In this document: positions 5,358-11,035 of the stretch, piece after piece | Layout of the letters: each line of letters starts with the position of its first letter | Position numbering within the stretch: position 1 is the stretch's first letter | Assembly (NCBI GenBank): GCA_013329855.1 | Contig: DUJI01000118.1 | Span: forward strand, 1,048 to 12,082 | DNA length: 11,035 nucleotides | Direction of reading: 5' to 3' | Origin: Thermoplasmata archaeon | Lineage (GTDB): Archaea > Thermoplasmatota > Thermoplasmata > RBG-16-68-12 | The notes under the pieces: model-generated | Told to the model about the DNA's origin: nothing | The model's database searches: none | What the model saw: only the letters and a program-made list of their open reading frames with translations | Translations under genes and position numbers: made by a program

Positions 5358-6476
5358 ATGACCGACTCCCCCGCGTCCGAGGTCGAGCGCCTCGAGCGAC
5401 TCCTGCGGCCTTACCGCGACGCGTGCAACGCGAACCTGCAGACCATGTGGGAGGAATTCCTCACCGCCCATCCCGTCGGGCGGTACCCGTCGACGAAGAC
5501 CATGTCGCGGAATGCGCGGCTCTTCCTCGCGGGGAAGCGGTATCGGTACGCGATTGCGCTGGCGGGATACCGTCTTCTCACGGGGGAGCCGCCCTCGGCC
5601 GCCTTGGAGCGCGCCGCCTGCTGGCTCGAGTGGTATCACCTGTACACCCTGTTCCTGGATGACATCATGGACGAGGACGAGCGGCGGCGCACGCTGCCCA
5701 GCGCGTGGTCGTCCAACGCGGCCCTGTACCGCCGCGAGGATGCGGACCGCCCCGCGGTCGTGTTCCGCACCCGGCGACACCGGTACGGCGCGTCCCAGGC
5801 CATCCTCGACGCCCTCCGCATCCGTTCCCTGGCCGAGCGTGCGATCGAGAGCCCCCGGGAGTTGGAGCCCTCCGTCCGCGTGGGGCTCCTGACCGAGCTA
5901 ACCGAGGTCGACTTGGTCCTGAGCGACGGCCAAGCCCTGGACGTCGATTTCGAGGGGCAGCGGCGCATCCCCGAGGAGGACTACGTCCGGATGAGCGAGG
6001 CGAAGACGGGTCGTCTCTACCTCGGAGCGGCAGGCACCGCGGCCATCGCCGCGGGGGCGCCCGTGGAGGTCCGCGAGGCCCTCCAGGAGTATGCCCTCCT
6101 GTTCGCCGTGGCCTTCCAGGATCGGGACGACCTCCTCGGCGCCGGCGTGGTCCCTTCGGAGATTGGCGGTTCGTCCGAAGGCGACATCCGCCAGGGCAAG
6201 CGCACCCGGATCTACGTCTTGGCGACCCAGGCGCTCAAGGGCCCAGACCGGACCGCCTTCCTGCGATCCTACGGCCGCGGCTCCCGGACCACGAAGCGCG
6301 ACCTCGAGACCGTGCGGTCCCTCCTCGCGCGCCACGTGCTTCCCCTCATGGAGATGCGGATCGAGAAGAACCTGGATCTCGCGCGCAAGGCCCTGGACCG
6401 TCTCCCGGCGAAGGATCCCGAGGCCCGCGCCCTCCTCGAGGTCCTGCTGGACGCCCAGCGGTCCCGGGTGCGCTAG
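5358..6476 (+). CDS. idsA: Short-chain prenyl diphosphate synthase (probably geranylgeranyl diphosphate synthase)
   Basis: A 372-residue all-helical trans-prenyltransferase that condenses IPP onto DMAPP and longer allylic diphosphates to make the precursor of archaeal lipid chains. Motifs: GKRYRY (59-64, the GKR IPP site), first Asp-rich motif DDIMD (101-105) followed by EDERRR, GQALDVD (191-197), KTGRLY (216-221), second Asp-rich region QDRDDLLG (254-261) and GDIRQGKRT (275-283). In the second motif the last Asp of DDxxD is Gly261, an uncommon change. Tyr96, five residues before the first motif, is an aromatic chain-length gate, which favours a C15-C20 product. It is somewhat longer than typical archaeal enzymes, with an extended N-terminus. 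It starts 4 nt after fni, so it is the third gene of the cassette. C20 specificity is inference; the family is certain. Confidence 0.93.
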   Translation: MTDSPASEVERLERLLRPYRDACNANLQTMWEEFLTAHPVGRYPSTKTMSRNARLFLAGKRYRYAIALAGYRLLTGEPPSAALERAACWLEWYHLYTLFLDDIMDEDERRRTLPSAWSSNAALYRREDADRPAVVFRTRRHRYGASQAILDALRIRSLAERAIESPRELEPSVRVGLLTELTEVDLVLSDGQALDVDFEGQRRIPEEDYVRMSEAKTGRLYLGAAGTAAIAAGAPVEVREALQEYALLFAVAFQDRDDLLGAGVVPSEIGGSSEGDIRQGKRTRIYVLATQALKGPDRTAFLRSYGRGSRTTKRDLETVRSLLARHVLPLMEMRIEKNLDLARKALDRLPAKDPEARALLEVLLDAQRSRVR

Positions 6477-7141
6477 TCCTCCAGGCCTCGGCCCGTGATC
6501 CGGAACGTCGCCCGGCTGCCCTCCTCCCGGTGGCGGTGCTTCTCCAGGACCGCGGCGCGCTGGCTCGGGCCCACCTTCTCGAACCGGATGATCGTCTTCG
6601 CGTTGTGGCTGAGCATGTGCCCGCCCAGGGGCATGTAGCGCCCCGTGTCGATGTCCGTGTACACCTGGGACGTCACGACCACGGGGATGCCGCGGGTGCG
6701 GGACACCTTGAGCAGGCGCGCGATCTGCCGCGTCAGGGAGTACCGCTCGTCCCGGCGCGTCTCGTCCCGCATGGTGAGGCGGTAGTGCATCGTGATGCTG
6801 TCGATGATGATCAGCCCGACCTCCGCGTTGCTCTCCGCAATCTTCACGGCCTTCTCGATGAGCGACTCCTGCTCCTCGAAGCTGTACGGTTCCGAGAAGA
6901 GGATGTTCTTCGCGACCACGTCGAAGTCGTCGCCGCAGATCTGGCGGAGGCGCTCCATGGACACGCCCTCCGTGTCGACGTAGATCACCTTGCGGCCCGC
7001 CCGCACCACGTTGCGGGCGAGCTGGAGGCAGAGGTTCGTCTTGCCGCTCCCCGCCTCCCCGTGGAGGAGGGTGATGCACCCGTCCTCGATCCCCCCACCC
7101 AGGAGCTCGTCCAGGGCGCGGCAGCCCAGGGCCACCTTCAT
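6473..7141 (-). CDS. radB: DNA repair and recombination protein RadB
   Basis: A 222-residue RecA-fold ATPase, the euryarchaeal RadA paralogue thought to assist recombination and replication-linked repair rather than to perform strand exchange by itself. It lacks the N-terminal helix-hairpin-helix domain of RadA and starts directly with the ATPase core, as RadB does. Walker A is GEAGSGKT (28-35); Walker B is LIIIDS (110-115). VVVTSQVYTD (155-164) and GGHMLSHNAKTIIRFEK (173-189) match the L2-like and C-terminal core segments of RadB and RadA. Length fits the family. The start gives the typical N-terminus with LGCRALDELLGGGIE at residues 5-19, and a TTAAA element lies 25-29 nt upstream inside the nmd3 stop region. 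Its stop shares a CTAG with the convergent prenyl-synthase gene. nmd3 lies 25 nt upstream on the same strand. Confidence 0.95.
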   Translation of the reverse strand: MKVALGCRALDELLGGGIEDGCITLLHGEAGSGKTNLCLQLARNVVRAGRKVIYVDTEGVSMERLRQICGDDFDVVAKNILFSEPYSFEEQESLIEKAVKIAESNAEVGLIIIDSITMHYRLTMRDETRRDERYSLTRQIARLLKVSRTRGIPVVVTSQVYTDIDTGRYMPLGGHMLSHNAKTIIRFEKVGPSQRAAVLEKHRHREEGSRATFRITGRGLED

Positions 7142-7162
7142 CGCTCGGGCAAGGGCGGGGCC

Positions 7163-7172
7163 GCCTTTAAGG
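7163..7172 (-). promoter_or_regulatory. TATA-like element of radB overlapping the nmd3 stop
   Basis: The reverse strand reads GCCTTAAAGG, with TTAAA at -29 to -25 from the radB ATG and containing the nmd3 TAA stop. The spacing fits leaderless transcription, so radB may be transcribed separately from nmd3. Confidence 0.5.
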
Positions 7173-8192
7173 CTTCGAGGGGATCGCCGGAAGGGCGGAC
7201 ACGTAGGCCTCGTCCGCGGTCCAGACGACGACCGCGCGGCCCGGTCTCACGCCCCGGCTCAGGACGGGCCGTTCCGCGCCCGAGTCCGGATGGGGCGCGA
7301 CGAGTCCGCCGCTCACGCCGGGGCGAATCTCCGTCTCGAACCGCTCCGCGTCGACCCGACGCAGGCCGCGCAGATCCTTCGCCTTGTACCGGCGCCGCTC
7401 GCCCGTGGCCAGGTTCCGCAGCTCGACGAAGGGGCGGAGGGAGAGGACCTCGGTCACCTCGGACTTGTGGCGGACCACATCGCCCACCTGGAACGCGGGA
7501 AGCCGCACGAGGGTCGTGACGCGGTAGATCTCCTTGCCCTGTCGCTGGCCGAACAGCTTGGGCGAGGCGGTGACCGAGCCGCCGAACGCCTCCGCGACTT
7601 CCTTCGCGAGCCGCGTCCCGAGGGCGTTCGTGCTCACGTAGAAGTCCAGGCCGCCGTGGATCTCCTCCGTCCGGGAGATGAAGTCGCCCGCCTCGTCGCG
7701 TCCGCGCTCCACGCGGGACAGCACGAGGGTCCGCACGCCGCGCATCTCCGCGGGCGTCAGGTCGCGGTCCTCCGCGCGCACCTGGAGGATGCCCTCGTAG
7801 TACCGGCCCGCCTGCTTCGCGCACGTGTCGCAGACGGACGGCTTGATCCGCAGCCGGACATGGAAATCCTGGACCTGGCGGAGATCCTCGAACCGCCCCG
7901 ACGCCTTCACCGTGAGGAAGAAGTTGTTCGCGTCCTCCTCGCGGGCCACGTGGGTGAACGTGACGTGCTCGAAGGGCGGCAGTGCGCGCACCTTCTCCCG
8001 GAGGAGCTGCGGAATCGCCAGGTCGAGTTCCACTCGGGACCACCCGGACCGGAAATGGAAGGCGCCGCATTGCGCGCATCGCGGCACGTCCAGGTTCGCG
8101 GGCGGCTCCACGACAGGGTGCTTCTTCGCGAAGCACGACCCGCACACGCCCTGATAGACGGGTCCCTCGGCCCCGCACTCGACGCAGAACAT
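7167..8192 (-). CDS. nmd3: NMD3 homologue, large-subunit ribosome biogenesis protein
   Basis: A 341-residue archaeal relative of the eukaryotic 60S export adaptor NMD3. Archaea have no nuclear export, so the role is presumably late maturation or quality control of the large ribosomal subunit. The N-terminus carries paired zinc-binding Cys motifs: CVEC (Cys3, Cys6), CGSC (Cys17, Cys20), CAQC (Cys39, Cys42) and CDTC (Cys121, Cys124), followed by the family segment YYEGILQVR at 131-139. Residues 176-240 (FISRTEEIHGGLDFYVST onward) match the central NMD3 domain, and the rest resembles its beta-rich C-terminal half. Archaeal forms lack the eukaryotic C-terminal localisation signals, and so does this one. 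The start at 8192 puts the first Cys at residue 3 and has a TATA-like element 28-35 nt upstream. It is divergent from a membrane-protein gene. Confidence 0.94.
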   Translation of the reverse strand: MFCVECGAEGPVYQGVCGSCFAKKHPVVEPPANLDVPRCAQCGAFHFRSGWSRVELDLAIPQLLREKVRALPPFEHVTFTHVAREEDANNFFLTVKASGRFEDLRQVQDFHVRLRIKPSVCDTCAKQAGRYYEGILQVRAEDRDLTPAEMRGVRTLVLSRVERGRDEAGDFISRTEEIHGGLDFYVSTNALGTRLAKEVAEAFGGSVTASPKLFGQRQGKEIYRVTTLVRLPAFQVGDVVRHKSEVTEVLSLRPFVELRNLATGERRRYKAKDLRGLRRVDAERFETEIRPGVSGGLVAPHPDSGAERPVLSRGVRPGRAVVVWTADEAYVSALPAIPSKP

Positions 8193-8219
8193 GACGGTGG
8201 GTTCGCAGCGGCCCGCGGC

Positions 8220-8227
8220 TACTTAAG
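8220..8227 (-). promoter_or_regulatory. TATA-like element of nmd3
   Basis: The reverse strand reads CTTAAGTA, ending 27 nt before the nmd3 ATG, in a GC-rich background. It shares the core TAAGTA with the divergent promoter at 8273-8280. Confidence 0.55.
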
Positions 8228-8272
8228 GGATGGCTATGCGGACCCGGACCGCCGATAGCGGCGTAGAAGTCC

Positions 8273-8280
8273 ATAAGTAT
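8273..8280 (+). promoter_or_regulatory. TATA-like element of the 183-aa membrane protein
   Basis: ATAAGTAT lies 26 nt before the ATG at 8307, the standard leaderless spacing. With 8220-8227 it forms a two-promoter divergent region of 114 nt. Confidence 0.6.
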
Positions 8281-8306
8281 CCGCTGCGACGTCGGCCCCC
8301 ATCTCC

Positions 8307-8858
8307 ATGCCGCGAGTGAAGTCCTGGTGGAGACTCAAGAAGACTCGCCACCGTGACGCCGTCGTCCTGTCCGTTATCTCGTCGGCCCTGCTGCTCGCAG
8401 GTCAGCTGCCCCTCCAGCAGGACCTCTACCAGGAGTACCTCCTCCCGGTCGTCCACGAACCGCTGGTGTTCGTCTTCGACGTGGTTCTCCTCATCCTCGC
8501 GTACACGAGCTACTTCGGCGGTATCCTCGTGCTCCTCGGAGGCGTCAACTTCCTGTGGGGGCAGGCGAGCCGTGGGCGGTTCCTGCTCTCCCTCGGGCTG
8601 GGCATCGGCTCCATCGGGCTCCTCAAGGAGCTCGCCCTGGCCGTGCTCTCGAGCTCGTCTCCCGTCTCGGTCATCGTCTACTTCGCGACGAGCCTCACGG
8701 GCCTCGGGCTGATCGTCGGGTGCGCGAGCTACGTTCTCATGCACGAGTACGCCCTCATGCTGAAGAAGCATGCCAAGAGCATGTGGCGGCAGTGGCGCCG
8801 CGTCCGGCGTCCGCGGTCCGTGCGGCGCCGGTTCCGCGGATCCGCGAACGCCCGATGA
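8307..8858 (+). CDS. Multi-pass membrane protein with Arg-rich cytoplasmic tail, 183 aa
   Basis: No named family is recognised. The basic N-terminus (MPRVKSWWRLKKTRHR) precedes a hydrophobic helix at about 18-36, a long hydrophobic stretch at 52-84 that could be two helices joined by YFGG, a helix at 92-114 and another at 119-145. The tail at 153-183 has about a dozen Arg and Lys residues and could bind nucleic acid, ribosomes or acidic lipid head groups. The positive-inside rule puts both ends in the cytoplasm if there are four helices. The ATG at 8307 has a TATA-like element 26 nt upstream and no Shine-Dalgarno, so the start is well supported. It is divergent from nmd3 and convergent with the small membrane protein at 8887. 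A link to ribosome biogenesis or membrane-bound translation is speculation from the neighbours and the tail. Confidence 0.75.
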   Translation: MPRVKSWWRLKKTRHRDAVVLSVISSALLLAGQLPLQQDLYQEYLLPVVHEPLVFVFDVVLLILAYTSYFGGILVLLGGVNFLWGQASRGRFLLSLGLGIGSIGLLKELALAVLSSSSPVSVIVYFATSLTGLGLIVGCASYVLMHEYALMLKKHAKSMWRQWRRVRRPRSVRRRFRGSANAR

Positions 8859-8886
8859 GGGACGCGGTCCGCCGCCATGGCCGGGC

Positions 8887-9054
8887 TTAGAGCCTCGCGA
8901 TGGTCCATCCGATCCAGGCGACCAGGGCGAGGGCGGCGAGGACGAAGGCGATCCCGATGGCCCACTCGCCCGCCGCGGGCGGCGTGGGAGCAGATGGCGG
9001 AGCCGCGGCGTGCACAGGCTCCTCGACGTGGTCCGCTGCAGCGGCGTCACGCAT
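8887..9054 (-). CDS. Small single-pass membrane protein, C-terminal anchor type
   Basis: A 55-residue protein from the ATG at 9054: an acidic, Ala/Pro-rich soluble segment (MRDAAAADHVEEP, then a Pro-rich linker) and one C-terminal transmembrane helix from about residue 32, including IGIAFVLAALALVAW, ending TIARL. That is tail-anchored topology, recalling small translocon or complex-assembly subunits, but it lacks the Sec61-beta signature and I assign no function. Two starts compete. A T-run at -30 to -26 from 9054 fits a leaderless promoter. A GTG at 9105 would overlap the DUF424 stop as GTGA, the classic coupling arrangement, adding 17 strongly basic residues. An AGGAGG directly abutting the 9054 ATG is too close to act as a normal Shine-Dalgarno. 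The frame is short, but its clean hydrophobic helix supports a real gene. Confidence 0.5.
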   Translation of the reverse strand: MRDAAAADHVEEPVHAAAPPSAPTPPAAGEWAIGIAFVLAALALVAWIGWTIARL

Positions 9055-9101
9055 CCTCCTCGCGAAGGACGTGGGCCGGAAAAACCTTCGCAGGAACGGG
9101 C

Positions 9102-9401
9102 TCACTCCATCATCATGACGTACTGGGCGTGGGGGACGCCCCCGATCCAGAGGATCGCCTCGTCGCTCACGAAGCCGCCCCTCTTGGCCGCCTCGACCGT
9201 CTCACGGCCGACGAAGTTCCCGATGCTCGCCAGCTTCAGGTGGTCCACGAGGCCCTCCTCGGTGACCCGATCGCCCTCGTAGAACTTGCCCACCTCGATC
9301 TTGAATTTCCCCTCGCGGAAGGTCTTGCCCAGGAGGTCCTCGTCCGCCGCGGCGACCAGGGTCTCCTTCCCCTGGCTGTAGACCTTCATCCGGATGGCCA
9401 T
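9102..9401 (-). CDS. DUF424 family protein, archaeal
   Basis: A 99-residue protein of the archaea-specific DUF424 family, whose biochemical role is not established. Characteristic features are the start MKVYSQG (residues 5-11), DEDLLGKTFREGKFKIEV at 20-37, the EEGLVDHLKLASIGNFVG stretch at 48-65 and the conserved near-C-terminal ILWIGGVPHAQ at 83-93. Family members are small and are often found near translation or replication genes; here the gene follows mcm by 43 nt on the same strand. The start at 9401 is chosen over Met5 (9389) because a CCTTTAGG element lies about 30 nt upstream. The stop TGA overlaps a possible GTG start of the next gene. Confidence 0.93.
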   Translation of the reverse strand: MAIRMKVYSQGKETLVAAADEDLLGKTFREGKFKIEVGKFYEGDRVTEEGLVDHLKLASIGNFVGRETVEAAKRGGFVSDEAILWIGGVPHAQYVMMME

Positions 9402-9430
9402 CGAGGTACGGGGATGGATTCGCCGCGCAG

Positions 9431-9438
9431 CCTAAAGG
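9431..9438 (-). promoter_or_regulatory. TATA-like element of the DUF424 gene
   Basis: The reverse strand reads CCTTTAGG in the 43-nt gap after the mcm stop, 29 nt before the ATG at 9401. It is a moderate consensus match at an acceptable distance; read-through from mcm is also possible. Confidence 0.4.
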
Positions 9439-9444
9439 ACTTTC

Positions 9445-11035
9445 CTACAGCCGCTCCACGAGCTTGTACTTGTTCTTCGCGGGGCTGTAGATCTCCCCTT
9501 CCTGGGACCACCGCTTGAGCCAGGAGTCCACCTTGGCGGGCGGGATCCCGCGTTCCTGGGCGATGCGGACGATGTCCTCGTAGTCCGCGACGCCGTCGGG
9601 ACCCGCGAGCTCGCTGATGATGTCCCGAAGGGAGATGATCTGCTCGCGCTGGGACTGGCTGATGCCCGTCTGGACGATGTCGATGTCGAACTTCCCTTCT
9701 TCGCCCGCAACCTTGCCCATCCAGTACTCCACGATGCGCACCGCGCGCTCCGCGTCGTCGATGCTGACCTCGTTGCTCAGCCGGAGGCGGGCGCTCGCCT
9801 CGGAGAGTCGGATGATCGCCTCGAGCTGCCGCGGCGTGATCGGGACGCTCGACCCTGCGCCTTCTCCGGTCTTGCGAATCTCCAGGTACTTCTTCTCGAT
9901 CGCCGCCATGGCCTCGTCCGTCATCACAGGGTAGATGCGCTTCGCGTACGCGACGTACTTGCGCAGGAAGTCGGGGTTGAAGTGCGGCGTATAGGGCTCC
10001 TCGAGTGTACCCGTCTCCGCAGTCGCGAGGCCCGCCTCGCGTCGCTTCATGAGCTCGCCCACCTGGTGTCCCTTGAGGACGTGCTCTGCAAGCTCGCGGT
10101 CCCTCTCGGCTTGGGGCCGATCGATCATCGAGAAGATGATGTCGAATCGACTCAACAGCGCTGGCGGCAAATCCAGTTGTTCAGAAATGTATTTGCGTTC
10201 ATCGAAGCGGCCGAACTTCGGATTGGCCGCAGCGAGCACTGCGCACCGCGACTGGAGGACCGCGGTGATTCCCGCCTTCGCGACGCTGATTCTCTGTTGC
10301 TCCATGGCCTCGTGGATCGCGGAGCGGTCCTGCGGATTCATCTTCTCGATTTCGTCGATGCAGTTGTGCACAACCACGCCATCGCACACAAAGTTGCTAT
10401 CACCAGGCACCCGGAGGTCGTACACATACCCGTCGTGCTCTTCGACCCGAACCTGGACGATTCGGTCCAAGGCGTAGTCGTACCCCGTCAACGACTCGAG
10501 ACGCCGGCGGTCATCTGGGCTCAGCCAAGGGTCCACCGCCTTTGCGAGCTTGGAGAGCGTCGGTTTGAAGGGTCTCCGGTTCGCGTGGGCCAGGTCGTGG
10601 AGCTGGCTCCAGAAGGTCTTGTTCAGGAGCCTCCAGGGCTTTGGCCTAACCCCCGCCAGGATGGCGGAGACCGGTGCCACCGGCACCTCCTCGTGTTCCG
10701 CGGGCTGGAGAGCATGGGCCTGCGGTATCGTCTTCGACTTGACAGAATAGGGAGCCATCGCCTCCAGGAGTCGCTGAGCGTCGTCCCGAGCACTCACTTG
10801 GACGATGAGCACGTTGCGCCCTTCCCTGATGCGGGCGAAGACATCGAACCGGCGAAGTGCATACAGCAGGCGCTGATTGGCCTTCCGACGCGGTGAGAAC
10901 ACGAACTGGAGCTCGACGGCCTCGTAGGTCCTGCCGCGGGATTCCGACCGCTTGATTGAGATGCAGCCGTCCGCATCCATGAGCCCGGCCAGGAAGCCGC
11001 GCAGGGCTGCATCGTCGAGCTTGGTCAGGTTCTCG
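9445..11035 (-). CDS. mcm: Replicative helicase MCM, C-terminal part, interrupted by an intein
   Basis: The gene enters from the right edge already inside an intein (10363-11035) and continues as a 305-residue C-extein (9445-10362). MCM is the hexameric 3'-5' helicase that unwinds DNA at archaeal replication forks. Counting the extein Cys as residue 1: Walker B IDE (2-4) in CIDEIEKM, the pre-sensor hairpin with Lys29 (AKAGI), sensor 1 AAANP (44-48, Asn47), arginine finger LSRFD (Arg72), sensor 2 TPRQLEAIIRLSEA (177-190), and a C-terminal winged helix at about 240-305 ending KYKLVERL. The N-terminal DNA-binding domain and Walker A are outside the window. The extein is colinear with archaeal MCM, so a spliced protein should be active. 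The codon choice at 10147-10200 is unusual (AAA, ATT, TCT, CAA, TTG, AGT). Confidence 0.97.
   Translation of the reverse strand, partial: ENLTKLDDAALRGFLAGLMDADGCISIKRSESRGRTYEAVELQFVFSPRRKANQRLLYALRRFDVFARIREGRNVLIVQVSARDDAQRLLEAMAPYSVKSKTIPQAHALQPAEHEEVPVAPVSAILAGVRPKPWRLLNKTFWSQLHDLAHANRRPFKPTLSKLAKAVDPWLSPDDRRRLESLTGYDYALDRIVQVRVEEHDGYVYDLRVPGDSNFVCDGVVVHNCIDEIEKMNPQDRSAIHEAMEQQRISVAKAGITAVLQSRCAVLAAANPKFGRFDERKYISEQLDLPPALLSRFDIIFSMIDRPQAERDRELAEHVLKGHQVGELMKRREAGLATAETGTLEEPYTPHFNPDFLRKYVAYAKRIYPVMTDEAMAAIEKKYLEIRKTGEGAGSSVPITPRQLEAIIRLSEASARLRLSNEVSIDDAERAVRIVEYWMGKVAGEEGKFDIDIVQTGISQSQREQIISLRDIISELAGPDGVADYEDIVRIAQERGIPPAKVDSWLKRWSQEGEIYSPAKNKYKLVERL
10363..11035 (-). mobile_element. 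Intein with LAGLIDADG homing endonuclease in MCM Walker B, N-terminus beyond the edge
   Basis: A protein-splicing element is inserted in frame before the Cys of CIDEIEKM. Its C-terminal splicing blocks are intact: block F with VYDLRVP at 10425-10405 and NFVCDG, block G VVVHN, penultimate His, terminal Asn (10363-10365) and Cys as +1 nucleophile. Cys+1 and His-Asn are the residues needed for branching and Asn cyclisation. A LAGLIDADG-type motif reading LAGLMDADG is visible at 10966-10992, about 200 residues before the C-terminus; it supplies a metal-binding acidic residue of the homing endonuclease. Whether it is the first or second copy of the motif, and whether the other copy and the N-terminal splicing blocks (A, B) survive, cannot be seen. 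Inteins in archaeal MCM are known; I cannot say from memory which allele matches this site. Confidence 0.95.
10966..10992 (-). other. LAGLIDADG endonuclease motif of the intein
   Basis: Translated on the reverse strand this is LAGLMDADG, preceded by LRGF and followed by CISIK. Only the usual Ile is changed (to Met) and the catalytic-type Asp residues are kept, so endonuclease function is possible. A start-codon-based frame would begin inside the motif at 10980; the frame is actually open to the window edge. Confidence 0.9.

Noticed and set aside
5705..7519. Plus-strand 604-codon frame
   Set aside because: It spans the synthase, radB and nmd3 in non-coding frames and has shadow composition (Arg, Pro, Gly), typical of GC-rich DNA where stops are rare.
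6990..8258. Plus-strand 422-codon frame antisense to nmd3
   Set aside because: It is a mirror of nmd3 codons rich in Arg, Leu, Ala and His with no recognised motif; nmd3 with its paired Cys motifs explains the region.
1..11035. tRNA, rRNA, CRISPR array, insertion sequence or attachment site
   Set aside because: I found no T-loop/acceptor pattern, no spaced direct repeats and no transposase or terminal repeats by eye; the only mobile element supported is the intein.

Overview
The window looks like chromosomal DNA of a GC-rich (by eye about two-thirds G+C) euryarchaeote. The archaeal evidence is ribosomal protein L10e, archaeal-type Dph2, the NMD3 homologue, RadB, a DUF424 protein, MCM helicase, and an isopentenyl phosphate kinase beside a type II isopentenyl diphosphate isomerase and a prenyl diphosphate synthase. 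RadB is known from euryarchaeal lineages, so a euryarchaeote is favoured. A GC-rich member of Thermoplasmatota is my guess, not something the sequence proves. Several genes have an AT-rich TATA-like element about 25-35 nt before the start codon and no Shine-Dalgarno, the usual layout of leaderless archaeal transcripts. The one clear internal Shine-Dalgarno (GGAGGG) precedes the isomerase.

Layout: (1) 1-1060, minus: an M42/M20-like metallopeptidase running off the left edge, divergent from a 79-residue orphan (1152-1391, plus). (2) 1481-3021, minus: dph2 and rpl10e, both acting on translation (diphthamide on EF2; large ribosomal subunit). (3) 3089-6476, plus: a small membrane protein followed by a tight isoprenoid cassette, ipk-fni-prenyl diphosphate synthase, with 1-nt and 4-nt gaps. 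It converts isopentenyl phosphate to IPP, isomerises IPP to DMAPP, and condenses these to the C20 precursor of archaeal lipids. (4) 6473-8192, minus: radB and nmd3; the radB stop shares a CTAG with the synthase stop. (5) 8307-8858, plus: a multi-pass membrane protein with an Arg-rich tail. (6) 8887-11035, minus: a small tail-anchored-type membrane protein, a DUF424 protein, and the C-terminal part of MCM.

The most notable object is an intein in the mcm gene. The right edge cuts through it. The visible part has a LAGLIDADG endonuclease motif and complete C-terminal splicing blocks ending in His-Asn, directly before the Cys that opens the Walker B segment of MCM. Just downstream in the extein, a short AT-richer tract with unusual codons may be a co-conversion footprint of homing or a recombined mcm segment.

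I see no tRNA, rRNA, CRISPR array or insertion sequence. No gene-free stretch exceeds 300 bases; the largest gaps (1061-1151, 1392-1480, 3022-3088, 8193-8306) hold promoters or convergent-gene spacers.
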